Assembly (NCBI GenBank): GCA_029259915.1
Contig: JAJDED010000031.1
Span: 1-64,000, forward strand
Direction of reading: 5' to 3'
Origin: Planctomycetota bacterium
Lineage (GTDB): Bacteria; Planctomycetota; Planctomycetia; Pirellulales; Lacipirellulaceae
Length of the DNA stretch: 64,000 nucleotides
Position numbers and translations under genes: made by a program. The notes under the pieces were generated by a model. The model searched no databases. It saw only the letters and a program-made list of their open reading frames with translations, and was not told the origin of the DNA. This document shows positions 9,001-16,544 of this stretch, in pieces. How positions within the stretch are numbered: the first letter of the stretch is position 1; every line of letters begins with the position of its first letter.

Positions 9001-11688
9001 GGCTGGATTGTTTTTTATCGCGTCAAAATTGCCGAGGACTGTAGTTGCGCCCACCACAGTCACCCCCGTGCCCAAGCCGGCAGGGATGGTTTCGTAGGTT
9101 TTGGTGAGAATTGGGCCGTCGAAGGGGACGTCGGCGAGCGATTTGCCGGGGTGGTTGTCGGCTAGGTAGTCGAGAATCTTGTCTTCGAAAAATTCGACCG
9201 GCAGGCGATGGTCTGTGGTCGGGTCGAGTGAGAGAAACTCAAATTCGTCAAATTCGCCTTGTGGGCTGGTGAGAGTGACGTCGATACCGGCCTGACGGTC
9301 TTTGAATTTCCAAGAAGGGTCCAGGTCGATCCACTCAAGACCATTGTCAGTGGCCACAATCGGGCTATTCGCCGTGGGGACCTTTGCGCGAACCCAGGCG
9401 TGTGTGAACTTTACGCCTGTGGCAGTAGCTGAAGCATTTCCGTCAAGCGAAGTCGTGATGATGTTCAGCGCTGCATCTTGGTTTTCGACCCCGAGCCACT
9501 GCATGAGTTGCGCGGTTGTCACGTCGACCTGCCCGGCCGCAATTTCTGCTTCATAATCGGCCTGCTCCAACTTATAGACTAACAACGCCGCCTGATCCCA
9601 GGGATTTCCCGCTTGGGTTTGATCGGTGGCTTCGATGCCTTTCATCAAGCCGGGGTACAGTTCCAGCTCGATGTTGTTACGGACATCGGAGAAGATGTCA
9701 ATGATTTCTTGGACCGGTCCTTCCGCGTTGAGGGTAGAACTATCAAAGTAATCGTTAAACCAATCTCCCCAATTCGGGGTGCCATTCGGGATAGCAGTAA
9801 ACATCCCCGAGGTCCCAGCGGATGGAAGCGATCGGCTGACAAGCCACGCACCGGGATCACCGGCAATCAGATCATCTCGACCGTCGAGGTTCACGTCGCC
9901 TACATAGATTTTTCCGACAAGGCTCGCACTTCGCATGGAACCACCCCAAGTGGTTTCTAATGCAAGCCCGAATTGCTCGTCGAATTGGACGACCTGCCAA
10001 TTTTCGCCAAAAGTTGCGCGACCCATGAGTTCGTCGGCCCCATCGCCGTCGAAGTCGCCGACAAAAGTTTCCGTCCAGGCTAAGCTGGTAACGCCTGACT
10101 CAACAAAATGAAATTGGGTGCTATCAGAAACTGCCAGTGACCACTTATTTGTGGTGACATCGAATGCAGCTACATCATCTCGTCCGTCGCCGTTGAAATC
10201 GCCCGTTTGGAAGTTGGTCCAGTTGCCTGCGGGATTGAAATTGCCCCAACTGCTGATGCCGATAACGCCCGCGTCATGATTCACGTGTACGTTCACGTTG
10301 CCTGTAAGTGGATCGACGAACGCTTGGTCATTGCGTGAATCGCCATTGAAGTCGGCCATGGCAATGAGTGGAGACGCTTCCGTAGCACCAATGTCGACAA
10401 CGCCTACTATGGCCGGGTCGTCGATGTATCGCTCAAACCCACGCTGATCCGTACCCAATCCCTGTATCAGCGCTTGAGAAATATGGCCTGCATCGATCGC
10501 CTGGCTGCCGGGTAATAGCAAGTGCGTTTGGGTCGGCCCACCATAGTTGCCTAACGGGGTGAGCAGAGGATCGATCGGCGCGGCGGCGGTGCCCACCAGA
10601 TTGTTGTCAACATTGTGGGTAAGCCCCGAGTTGCCGAAGCCGATGCCAACTAGGTTGTGAGAACTCTCGCTGCCGACGTTGCCACTGATGTTGCCCCAAC
10701 CATCATGATAGTTGGCGTTTCCGGCTGTGTTGCCTGCCAAAATCGTGTTGTGTAGCGTTACAACACCCTCGTTGAATATGCCGCCGGCTGATCCTGTAGG
10801 AGCGACGGCATGGTTGTCGGTAATCGTCGTGTTGACAATCGTCATCTCCGCTGCGTCCGAGAGATTGCTCCTCCAGATCGCACCGGCAGTGGTGGCCTTG
10901 TTCCCTGAAAAGGTGCTGTTGGAAATCGAGATCGTGGCACCACTGGCAGCTCTTTTCACATCGAGTCCACCGCCCACAGTTGCAGCGGTGTTATTGGAGA
11001 TGGTGCTGTTGGAAATCGTTAATGAACTGCCCGTACCAAGGTCCGCAGTTATGCCTCCACCACGAGCGAGCGAGTGATTGTCGTCGATCGTGCTATTGGA
11101 AACTATCAGCGAACCGGCGGGCATTACATAAACACCCGCTCCATTCGTGGCATTGTTTCCTTGTAAGGCCACGCCCTCGAGAGTTAGGTTGCCACTATTA
11201 TAGATACCTCCGCCGGAGAATCCTGAACCTCCTGTGATTGTTAAGTCTTCCAGCGTTGCGGTGACGCCGCTGGTGACAATAAACACTTGGTTTTGGCCCT
11301 GAGCATCTATCGTTAATTGATCCTGGCCGGGGCCAAGGATGTCGACATTGCTACTGATCGATAGTTGACCACCGCTGAGTAACAAATCACCAGTCAATCC
11401 CGGTGCAAACGTAATGGTGTCGACTTCGCCCGGTAGGATCCCATCGCTGGCCGAGTGGGCCAGAGCTTCGCGGAGACTCCACTGACTGTCCGTGCTGGTT
11501 CCCGCAACTCCGATATCCTGAAGCGTCGTGATGGCATAAACATCCGCGGCGAGCATCTGCCGTGGTTCGAGGCTCTCGAACAGCGAACGTCGACGCATGA
11601 AGTGCGATCGCTTCGGAGCTTTGCGTCGTTTTCTTTTGAAGCCTAACTGAGCAAGGGTTTTGTTCCAACAAGAGGGAGAGCTGCGCAT
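1..11688 (-). CDS. Giant secreted RHS/YD-repeat protein, 3' end beyond left edge (>=3896 codons in window): planctomycete-type N-terminal export motif, CSLREA-like/parallel beta-helix segment, FG-GAP (DGDGxD) segment, transglutaminase-like segment, DUF6531-like segment, RHS repeats with interspersed golvesin-like domains
   Basis: ATG at 11688 (MRSSPSCWNKTLAQLGFKRKRRKAPKRSHFMRRRSLFESLEPRQMLAADVYAITTLQDIGV...SQWSLREALAHSASDG). The same frame reaches position 1 as ...DNEFFVFDEAGQLEADGLGS. Many lines across the gene, including the AT-rich 8221-8880 stretch, were read in this frame without a stop, but not every codon was checked. YD repeats (e.g. FTYDGLGNRTSTTDPLGRTTRFIYDGRNRPIETIHPDG) and DPVNVANGNMFRDDVDIVFPNLGVPLNLTRHYDSQS are readable. 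Confidence 0.9.
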   Translation of the reverse strand, partial: MRSSPSCWNKTLAQLGFKRKRRKAPKRSHFMRRRSLFESLEPRQMLAADVYAITTLQDIGVAGTSTDSQWSLREALAHSASDGILPGEVDTITFAPGLTGDLLLSGGQLSISSNVDILGPGQDQLTIDAQGQNQVFIVTSGVTATLEDLTITGGSGFSGGGIYNSGNLTLEGVALQGNNATNGAGVYVMPAGSLIVSNSTIDDNHSLARGGGITADLGTGSSLTISNSTISNNTAATVGGGLDVKRAASGATISISNSTFSGNKATTAGAIWRSNLSDAAEMTIVNTTITDNHAVAPTGSAGGIFNEGVVTLHNTILAGNTAGNANYHDGWGNISGNVGSESSHNLVGIGFGNSGLTHNVDNNLVGTAAAPIDPLLTPLGNYGGPTQTHLLLPGSQAIDAGHISQALIQGLGTDQRGFERYIDDPAIVGVVDIGATEASPLIAMADFNGDSRNDQAFVDPLTGNVNVHVNHDAGVIGISSWGNFNPAGNWTNFQTGDFNGDGRDDVAAFDVTTNKWSLAVSDSTQFHFVESGVTSLAWTETFVGDFDGDGADELMGRATFGENWQVVQFDEQFGLALETTWGGSMRSASLVGKIYVGDVNLDGRDDLIAGDPGAWLVSRSLPSAGTSGMFTAIPNGTPNWGDWFNDYFDSSTLNAEGPVQEIIDIFSDVRNNIELELYPGLMKGIEATDQTQAGNPWDQAALLVYKLEQADYEAEIAAGQVDVTTAQLMQWLGVENQDAALNIITTSLDGNASATATGVKFTHAWVRAKVPTANSPIVATDNGLEWIDLDPSWKFKDRQAGIDVTLTSPQGEFDEFEFLSLDPTTDHRLPVEFFEDKILDYLADNHPGKSLADVPFDGPILTKTYETIPAGLGTGVTVVGATTVLGNFDAIKNNPAYAHQVTISSDRVTTLNDNFLAVPLSQGAVASYQGLDQVADPLAASRNYTWNNSLDFKSYNGLDPGPESRTPVSLNGVTTTDLVPYDDLDPSFGRFDFTINQSFTLPVNATSQSNVTSLWMEVIAGPINITNHTRIFQTIPNYELSSSTILEFEVSFSGSTNTYELSFGPGETFVLNSPFSVLDAYAVDIGNGFSRYTIPLHELGPSYATGTFSQLDFRQLWDTFQQRNDAGNGEWLPRPDLSDDAETSSYRNVRIREPSYGSVLLATDNNNDTAIRVTGTSFQRLDIPDYHITADTALRFTFKSQQQGLSHSIGWDTNTSYQTDTIPTTNQEFLYPIYGTAVTPSGDYNFYTTSNSEQTLTIPIGSLAHQGGTPPVGVWLRHLIFGVDDGGQITSADSIFSDIELFENRPSGNFSVGINEIQLTGTAAKATAAGVAGKASIQADSWLKFKFRSTSPGQAHRIGWDFQSATYQDDANNEALYPVYDNGANSNSVYPQYNGSGVDQQMAIPIGRILVNGAPPVGKLFDHLVFTTEGNVVGSTAESVFSNVELWRPTSSAVVSGSAGSEQIELQGNSFKTIDIGSYNITPNTRLEFTFDSDQEGLLHGIGLDSEDDALDGDGSLWQLYGTDSAYIQNQNNFQGTERTYSIRVGDYYSGNATRIVLFNENSPLQENANSIFKNIKLRDEVGPMGELWSRTLSVPEHSLDSIQLEMIPSGINHFSPQLSVGGNPLASYSNSIWAEFGDSAQITVTHSAPATFGINPTNDTFVYKQEFDEIIVLGLDANQYSSESLAAMQSALIATLDSNSSSEQDYIDDIDDLLSYTVAKYWSDFNEKNELIANLTHTISAQGFVGSGVATAKNVLLQDSEATTDAHLIEHLPYRIAPFDMGVDLPNATHGIHNRTTGLTDSEAFQLVGYNSSAQEHNIVEEQINSESVSTMKGLQNAYQRTLGVDANHDPISNDAILVFQRTSSGTIHYKGEWYAGSGQPAGTTATSLADINAKLAYHVPIGGGTNNIAAAIWDALSNPPVAGEVNVLVPKGKSQVGNWIGSVYVIESPDGARYSIAKEGGPTTNGGFSGNQYSFENTLLPNTSFKNQTFAGDPVNVANGNMFRDDVDIVFPNLGVPLNLTRHYDSQSKDDIGMGVGWTFSFGDVLFVDPEDTNNLDLIWLTSNGQRHNFKWDNVNMQYDVPAALHGKFFEDTSFFYFKDKNGIEHYFEKITGTQNGLALRGRLKKQIDNIGNGVDVIYDIGTMRDIQSVQDVHTPTRRIDFDYDANGVISQINKVASTNVGTWDYTYLSITASGVASSQRLTSAAAPEVTSVDAAGLDVLMRPTVSYDHFTSGASKGNIKTITEPDGQTHTYNYYPNGRVFQVTDSLSGTQTFRYNLFRNLTEFTDENGNTETYIHQDNGLLERQIHNDRSRQEFTWGVEETDREFLMTSSTDERGAVETFTYYNDPTDFRDRELFQSTAKHFVDAAGMPLNLSDVLTTQFDYSRPATLQHMINMKSVTVDPGDENISTGFTYDAVGRLTTTTDALDNVTKRTYNADSTSATGGLLKSEISPRGNDSAQPVAINSEFVAWDEVASSFVVTGDTLSVRVSFDPAITDPNVLVVADAIRIERVNGDFPFSKVIDDDNDGIDNEFSVTGNIAQGGGLGVYYGGDRALLSEAGETATWTFSGLEPGSYRVLATWHFVAGARWDQVPYELFDGVAAGSTAPIPVDQATVPSDVGADTADPDFESEFFYDAAGNIVWTRTDSLEGPINSFDHHGNLLRTTDLTFVDSNFGYDALGRQISAQTVPSDLNGQPLTSSSRLDASGRVRFATDPLGHVTEFQYDAKGNLVRQLHADGSETTFTYDGLGNRTSTTDPLGRTTRFIYDGRNRPIETIHPDGATERIRYSGTGQIAATIDALGRETTFNYDGAGRLLSMEILEGISDSNQYDQLGRLVSTTDFNGNITAFKYDDLGRVIESRTLPTNSIDPDVTLQTTDYDAAGNVVRIVAYDTNGLAADGQTIPADPRDLVTVANQATNLVQVIETRYDSLNRPFEVVNTDGTSSHSVFDKAGRILFQRDALDRKTELKYDVYGRLSETILPDPDGALFPQASPITHFEYDAASNQTAVIDPLGNRTEFTYDVFNRPIATTDALGNTNHAVYDVAGQVVASVDALGRAVYTMLDKRGRASAVHTADPDGTGGQTAATTRFEYDAVGNLTRQIDPHGVDKRFFYDQLGRLERQEFVDSQVYDNGDAEFSIIRSTPPEQGLTTGFNGDAQFIAHDVNSTNANLENAIAEWKIKNLEPGTYRILATWEGRPDATANMSAVVWVDMVQYTLNGLAERDQRIDPTAELRFDDGELRPWAEIKSDVVVTAGDTVTVWLRSAANENLVADAIRLERVVSRQFAYDNNGNLTSETDTLGRSTEFIYDELGRTTSVKLTDPDGPAGPLLQPQTTTNYNGFGNVTSTVEHRGGAGNERTTAWTYDRRNRVLTETLDSGGSKEVTTAFEYDKVGNLTRQTDAVGVIDVVTEFRYDQLNRQVEQEQFRFAGDEEPLNTRFKYDANSNLIQSIDEVFHDIGIPLTNQSITEFQYDAIGRQTSVTRDPGGSLESITRIEYDAVGNLTRTTDPLGRTSTSAFDRLNRLVTTTAPDPDGIAGPLTAATTTFVYDALGNLVSQTNGEGETERFVYDSQGRLVRQFDGLGYESISRYNSEGNLVASSDPRLNVTSFAYDGLDRLISETITLAGNDVSRTFTYNDRGNLSEIIDRNGRRRTLFYDRLDQQLSDVWYDASNNFAEAITTIYNDLGRVVVNRDFTLGNTFSQTFEYDHLGRVTKQLSAETQGTPWQVEQRFTYDGLHISDASEFVRTVYSQHFLDGLGGETLIGNTTFFTDRLGRTAKIEDAANPLNGVADKQIELVYDNANQLTTTRRTAGTFQFNTHNTYDQAGRVTEISHLRPLTSVLPFTSYAYQYDQADRITQLTTTHDTSLAAFSTAPASDNEFFVFDEAGQLEADGLGS

Positions 11689-11968
11689 GATGAGTCCCGT
11701 CCTATATCCGTGGAAGACGATGATTCACGGCTTGCTAGCCGCGCGTATCGTTCTCAAATGTCACCCAGCAACAGGACATTCGCTACGGACGATCTCAGGA
11801 AGCAGCGGGAGGGGCGATGTGGTGAATGACTCACCAGATTGCCCCCTCTGCAAAAAAGAATTTTGCAGTAAGAAAACTCCACTCGTCTTTCGAAAGAATA
11901 CGACAGGGCGACCGGATTCCAGAGCAGAAAGGAACCCAGCGCGGCTTTCGACCGCAACCAAACAAATA

Positions 11969-12038
11969 GAACAGGAGGAAACTGAGAGAACAGAGGATTG
12001 AATAAGTATTTCTCTGTTCTCTCAGTTTCCTCCTGTTC
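11969..12038. repeat. Perfect 27-bp inverted repeat with 16-nt loop
   Basis: gaacaggaggaaactgagagaacagag (11969-11995) and its exact reverse complement ctctgttctctcagtttcctcctgttc (12012-12038). Confidence 0.95.
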
Positions 12039-12169
12039 AATAATATATGCACATTACGAAGACTTGAATCGTTAGTAACACGAAAGTTTCAAGCCCCATG
12101 ATGTTCCTGAGATTGCCCCACTGACATACATCAACCGGACGCATTGATAAAGTAATGCCGCAGGCGAGT

Positions 12170-12919
12170 TCAGACGAGTTCCCACACAACGCCTTTGCCG
12201 CTTCCGTCGCTGCGGAAATGAATCCGGCAAATCTGTTGATTACGGTTCAGGCCCTTGATCGTATCGTGAAGCCGACGCGCGGGAACCAACCCTCCCAGTT
12301 GTGGGAGAGGGTCGTCAATTCGTGCAGGCCACTTTTCTTCCTGAAAAACCGAGAGTATGGTCTCTTGGTTAGGAGCGGGCCGGAGATAACGCTTGATGAT
12401 TTCCGACGACAAGCAAAGCTCGCGACGCGGAGCATTCCAGCAAGGAGTTGCTGCTGTATCTTTCTTTACATTGTCGGCCGCGGCGATTTCTGTAGAGTTG
12501 CCATTTACTTTGGATTGCCGAGGGGGCCGATCAGTCAACGACTGATCATCTGGTTGTTTTACCGCTATCAGCTGGGAGCCTGTTTCAGTCAAAACAAAAC
12601 ATGATCGTTGCGGAATGGCAAGATTGGCCAAGTGGCGGAAGCAGCGTCGTGTTTGCACGGGTGATGTTAGTTCCACCGCATGTTGTACATAACCTTGAAC
12701 CAACAACCAGCGCAAATCGCTGGTGGATATGCCCGTTGAATGGAATTCGCTGACTTCGATCGAGAACTCCCAAAGTTCTCTTCCCGATTCAACCGCATAT
12801 CGATACGCGCGGAACAGCATCGCCAATGCGGCGAACACCGAATCGGAACGATTCAGCATTTCAGTCTGATTTGCGGTGGGCCTAATCATGCGAAGATGTG
12901 CTATCCAGGTGCAGCCCAA
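12170..12919 (-). CDS. Planctomycete-type conserved hypothetical protein (start may be internal, e.g. MLNRSDSVFAAL)
   Basis: 249-aa ORF with ordered segments AYRYAVESGRELWEFSIEVSEFHSTGISTSDLRWLLVQGYVQH and NQETILSVFQEEKWPARIDDPLPQ...RLHDTIKGLNRNQQICRIHFRSDGSGKGVVWEL, recalled as a recurrent planctomycete family. Confidence 0.75.
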   Translation of the reverse strand: MGCTWIAHLRMIRPTANQTEMLNRSDSVFAALAMLFRAYRYAVESGRELWEFSIEVSEFHSTGISTSDLRWLLVQGYVQHAVELTSPVQTRRCFRHLANLAIPQRSCFVLTETGSQLIAVKQPDDQSLTDRPPRQSKVNGNSTEIAAADNVKKDTAATPCWNAPRRELCLSSEIIKRYLRPAPNQETILSVFQEEKWPARIDDPLPQLGGLVPARRLHDTIKGLNRNQQICRIHFRSDGSGKGVVWELV

Positions 12920-13411
12920 AGGTTGTGCGACTCACAAACAGCACGCTGAGAATAACATGGCAATGCAATTTGCCAAGACCTTTATTGAAAGCCAACTCGA
13001 ATTACGTGATCAATAACAACTTTGTTGCACATCATATTGACCAACGGTCAAGCTGCATTAGGGTATTTGCACCACTTTTGTTTCGATTCAATTGGCTCAT
13101 GATCGGTTTCTTGAAGGCTTGAACGCACTTAGTACACGTTTGAGCCTTTGAGAAATTTATCGCTGGAGTGTCCGGCTTTGAATGCCTGTCCAAGGAAACG
13201 AGAAAGTGAAAACTAGACCTGTCTTGCTCTGTCGAAAACCTGTAGACGCTAGCTAAACAGTCTTCCTTAGCTTCGCACTTTGGAGAGTGGCCAGGATGAG
13301 TAAATCACCGAAATATATTTTTACAGGTTGCACACCAGCTTGGCAAACAGCGGTTGCAAACCTACTTGCGAAGTGAGGTGATAAGTAGCACGGAGGAGCG
13401 CGGGGGCTTCC

Positions 13412-13432
13412 CCGGACCGCGTGGCGGTCCGG
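13412..13432. repeat. GC-rich mini-hairpin (9-bp stem, 3-nt loop)
   Basis: ccggaccgc-gtg-gcggtccgg is perfectly self-complementary. Confidence 0.85.
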
Positions 13433-13484
13433 CTATTTTGCGAGTTTGAGCTACTTAAACGCTTTGGCGACACGCTCTCATGAC

Positions 13485-13514
13485 TTGTGAGTACACACGG
13501 GAAAGGGCTACAAT
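13485..13514 (+). promoter_or_regulatory. Candidate sigma70-type promoter for ubiB-like gene
   Basis: TTGTGA (13485-13490), 18-nt spacer, TACAAT (13509-13514), 41 nt before the ATG at 13555. It lies inside the 5' extension of the listed ORF, supporting 13555 as the start. Confidence 0.4.
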
Positions 13515-13554
13515 ACGTTCGCCTAGTTGTTTCATTCTTTCGAGTCGTTTCACC

Positions 13555-15213
13555 ATGCGAATTCGCACTATTCCGCAGATCTATCGCAACGCCAATCGCT
13601 GGCGCGAAATTCTTTCTGTGTTGAGCAAATATGGATTGGCCGATTGGCTTAGTCGGTTCGAGTTTGCTTTCGGGAAAAATTGGTTGAAGAATCGCGACGG
13701 TGCGGTCCTGGCGGACCAGAGTCGCGAAAGCCGCATCCGACTCGCTTTAGAAGAACTGGGCCCCGCGTTTATCAAATTGGGCCAAATCATGAGTACCCGC
13801 CCCGACATTGTGGGCGGCGAATTGGCCGACGAACTGGAAAAGCTGCAGACCAGTGTCCCGGCAGACTCGCCCTATCGCGTGACGGAAATCATTCAGGATG
13901 AACTGGGACAGTCGTTCGACGAAATTTTTGAGGAGTTTTCCACGGAGCCGGTTGCCTCGGCATCGATTGGGCAAGTGCATCGTGCGAAACTCAAATCGGG
14001 CGAGGAAGTGGCGGTTAAAGTCCAACACCACGACATCCGCCACCGAGTTCGCGTGGACCTCGATATCCTGACGGGACTGGCCCAATTGGCAGAGCGATTG
14101 CCGGAGCTAAAACCTTACCGACCCTGCGCTACGGCCGCGGAATTTCAGCGGGCGCTGCGCCGCGAACTCGATTTCACGCGCGAACGTCGGCACCTGGAAC
14201 AGTTTGGCAAAGCGTTTGAAGAGAACGAACAGGTGAAAATCCCTCGCGTGTTTTCCGAGGTTTGTTCGGAGCGTGTGCTGGTGATGGAGTGGTTGGAGGG
14301 CACGCCGCTTTCGGCCCCCGAGGAAATCCGCCAGTTGGGTGTGGATCTTGGGGCCATCGCACGTCAGGGCGCTGAACTCTATTTGGAGATGATTTTTCGC
14401 CATGGCGTGTACCACGCTGACCCCCATCCGGGCAATTTGCTGGTCACCGACGAAGGCGCGATCGGCCTGTTGGATTTTGGCATGGTGGTGCGGATCGAAG
14501 AATCGCTGCGCGAAGATATCGAAGATATGCTCTTGGCAATCGTGGAACAGGATGCCGATCAGTTGGCGGCCGTCGTGATGCGAGTCGGATTGGTCCCCCC
14601 CGGCTTGGACGAAACGAATTTGAGCCTCGACCTGACCGACTTTGTCGCCCATTATGCCTACCAATCGGTCGAACAATTCGAACTGGCTGCGGCACTCAAC
14701 GAAATGTTCGACTTGATGCGCCGCTACGAGATCGTGCTGCCATCGTCGATGGCCCTGCTGCTAAAAGTTCTGGTGATGTTGGAAGGAACTGCACAGAAAC
14801 TGCTGCCCGATTTCAGTTTGATGGAAGTGATCGGCCCCTACCAGCGGAAGATTGTTGCCCGCCGGATGTCGCCCACGCGGCAACTCCGCAAGGCAAAGCG
14901 GTTTGCTTACGAAATACAACAACTTGCAGAAGTCGTGCCACGACGGCTTCGCGACATCTTGCAGCAAGTACAAACGGGGCGGTTCGACGTGCATCTCGAT
15001 CACCGAGGCCTGGAACCCTCGGTCAATCGGCTGGTGCTAGGATTGCTCACTAGCTCGCTATTTATTGGTTCGGTTTCGTTGGTGTCGAATCACGTTTGGC
15101 CCGTGAAGGATGTTTCGGTCCCCGGTACATTGGGAATCGCGCTGAGCGCTGCGATGGGCCTGCGCCTCTTACGGGCGATCAGCAAGTCGGGGAATTTAGA
15201 TCGCCACAAGTAG
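13555..15213 (+). CDS. ubiB: ABC1/UbiB (AarF) family atypical kinase with C-terminal transmembrane helices
   Basis: RALEELGPAFIKLGQIMSTRPDIVGGELADELEKLQ, ...EPVASASIGQVHRAKLKSGEEVAVKVQ, HADPHPGNLLVTDEGAIGLLDFGMV. Confidence 0.93.
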   Translation: MRIRTIPQIYRNANRWREILSVLSKYGLADWLSRFEFAFGKNWLKNRDGAVLADQSRESRIRLALEELGPAFIKLGQIMSTRPDIVGGELADELEKLQTSVPADSPYRVTEIIQDELGQSFDEIFEEFSTEPVASASIGQVHRAKLKSGEEVAVKVQHHDIRHRVRVDLDILTGLAQLAERLPELKPYRPCATAAEFQRALRRELDFTRERRHLEQFGKAFEENEQVKIPRVFSEVCSERVLVMEWLEGTPLSAPEEIRQLGVDLGAIARQGAELYLEMIFRHGVYHADPHPGNLLVTDEGAIGLLDFGMVVRIEESLREDIEDMLLAIVEQDADQLAAVVMRVGLVPPGLDETNLSLDLTDFVAHYAYQSVEQFELAAALNEMFDLMRRYEIVLPSSMALLLKVLVMLEGTAQKLLPDFSLMEVIGPYQRKIVARRMSPTRQLRKAKRFAYEIQQLAEVVPRRLRDILQQVQTGRFDVHLDHRGLEPSVNRLVLGLLTSSLFIGSVSLVSNHVWPVKDVSVPGTLGIALSAAMGLRLLRAISKSGNLDRHK

Positions 15214-15230
15214 GCTGTGTTTCTTAAGAT

Positions 15231-15360
15231 TGAACCACAGAGGCACGGAGGACACAGAGACAAGGAATTGGGGAATGAAGGGATAGTGAAATTCCTTCCA
15301 CTCCTTAATTCCTTCTATTTCCCAATTGCAATCAGTCTCTCAGGAGTTTTAGTGGTTGAA
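15231..15360. repeat. Intergenic nested word repeat (CACAGAG words outside, GGAATNN words inside)
   Basis: gaaccacagaggcacggaggacacagagac ... gtctctcaggagttttagtggttgaa; inner ggaattggggaatgaagggatagtgaaattcc / ttccactccttaattccttctatttcccaatt. Confidence 0.7.
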
Positions 15361-15374
15361 TATCAAAACAAAGT

Positions 15375-15720
15375 TGGCACAAAGTGCATTAGTCCCAAAG
15401 GGACGAGATATGACAGCCCAGGGCAAGGCAGGGCGAGCGTAGCGAGACAGGCCGCAGCCCTGGGTTTGATGCACAGACACTCGTTTGGCCGAGTGGTAAG
15501 CTTTGCCATCCTTCGGTGCGCTGCCGAGGCCAAAACAAGACCGCGGCTTGATTTCGTCCTCGGCCACACTCCGTCATATGGCAACACCAATCGCTCGGAC
15601 GATGGTGCTGCTGCTCTTCCAACCCAGGGCTCGCGCCCTGGGCTGTCATATTTTTCCCCTTCAGGGCAACCTCTTGGCACCCGTTGCTTTTTTTGACCGA
15701 CTGAAATTCCTGAAGAACCT
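15375..15720. repeat. ~345-bp dispersed intergenic element, copy 1
   Basis: Internal 17-bp inverted repeat atatgacagcccagggc (15408-15424) / gccctgggctgtcatat (15635-15651); high identity to 16178-16522. Confidence 0.9.
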
Positions 15721-15726
15721 GCAATC

Positions 15727-16137
15727 ATGGAACAACCCACGCAAGCGAGTTGGATGCGGATTTTGTGGCGTGGGCTGCGGTTGCGTTGTCCCGCCTGTGG
15801 GCGTGAGAAGATGTTCCGGAGCTGGTTTGCGATGCAAGACCCTTGCGGAAATTGCGGTCGAAAGTTTGATCGTTCGCCGGGATATTTGTTGGGATCGATC
15901 TACTTCAACTATGGCGTGACCGCGCTGTTGGTTGTGGTGATTTATTTCAGCCTGTATTTCGGAAAAGTGCTGGCAGGTAGGCAGCTACTGGCCGTGACGG
16001 CCGGCTTCAGTTTGCTGTTTCCTGTTTGTTTTTTTCGGCACGCGCGTGGATTGTGGATTGCATTTGACGAAGTGTTCGACCCCTGGCCCAATGAGGAAGA
16101 AGCCCGCGCGCTGGCGAAGGATAAGCCCTTACCCTAA
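15727..16137 (+). CDS. DUF983 family zinc-ribbon membrane protein
   Basis: LRCPACGREKMFRSWFAMQDPCGNCGRKFDRSPGYLLGSIYFNYGVTAL, followed by two hydrophobic helices. Confidence 0.88.
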   Translation: MEQPTQASWMRILWRGLRLRCPACGREKMFRSWFAMQDPCGNCGRKFDRSPGYLLGSIYFNYGVTALLVVVIYFSLYFGKVLAGRQLLAVTAGFSLLFPVCFFRHARGLWIAFDEVFDPWPNEEEARALAKDKPLP

Positions 16138-16177
16138 GGGTTTTTAAGAATTTAACGAGGGAACTTCAAGACAGAGA

Positions 16178-16522
16178 TGGCACTAAATCGCTTTAGTCCC
16201 AAAGGGACGAGATATGTTAGCCCAGGGCAAGGCCGGGCGAGCGTAGCGAGACAGGCCGCCGCCCTGGGTCTTATGTGCAAGTTCTTTATCGGCCGAGGAA
16301 GAACTTTGCCATCAATCGGCATGCAACCGAGGCCGACACAAGACCGCGGATTGGTTTCGTCCTCGGACGCGCTCCGCCAAGTGGCAACGCCAACCGCTCG
16401 GACGATGGCGTGCTCGCTCTTTTAACCCAGGGCTGGCGCCCTGGGCTGTCATATGTTGCCCCTTCAGGGCAATCTCTTAGCACCCGTTGATTTTTTTGAA
16501 CCACTGAAATTCTTGAAGAACC
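16178..16522. repeat. ~345-bp dispersed intergenic element, copy 2 (direct orientation to copy 1)
   Basis: Shares tagtcccaaagggacgagatatg, ggcgagcgtagcgagacaggccgc, acaagaccgcgg, cgctcggacgatgg and cccagggct..cgccctgggctgtcatat with copy 1. Confidence 0.9.
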
Positions 16523-16544
16523 ATCAAAAGAGGGGCCAGAACGG

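Noticed and set aside
1-11688. Possible frameshifted or pseudogenised RHS gene, suggested by its absence from the ORF track
   Set aside because: The frame from ATG 11688 to position 1 was read without stops in every stretch checked. Absence is explained by the missing stop at the window edge.
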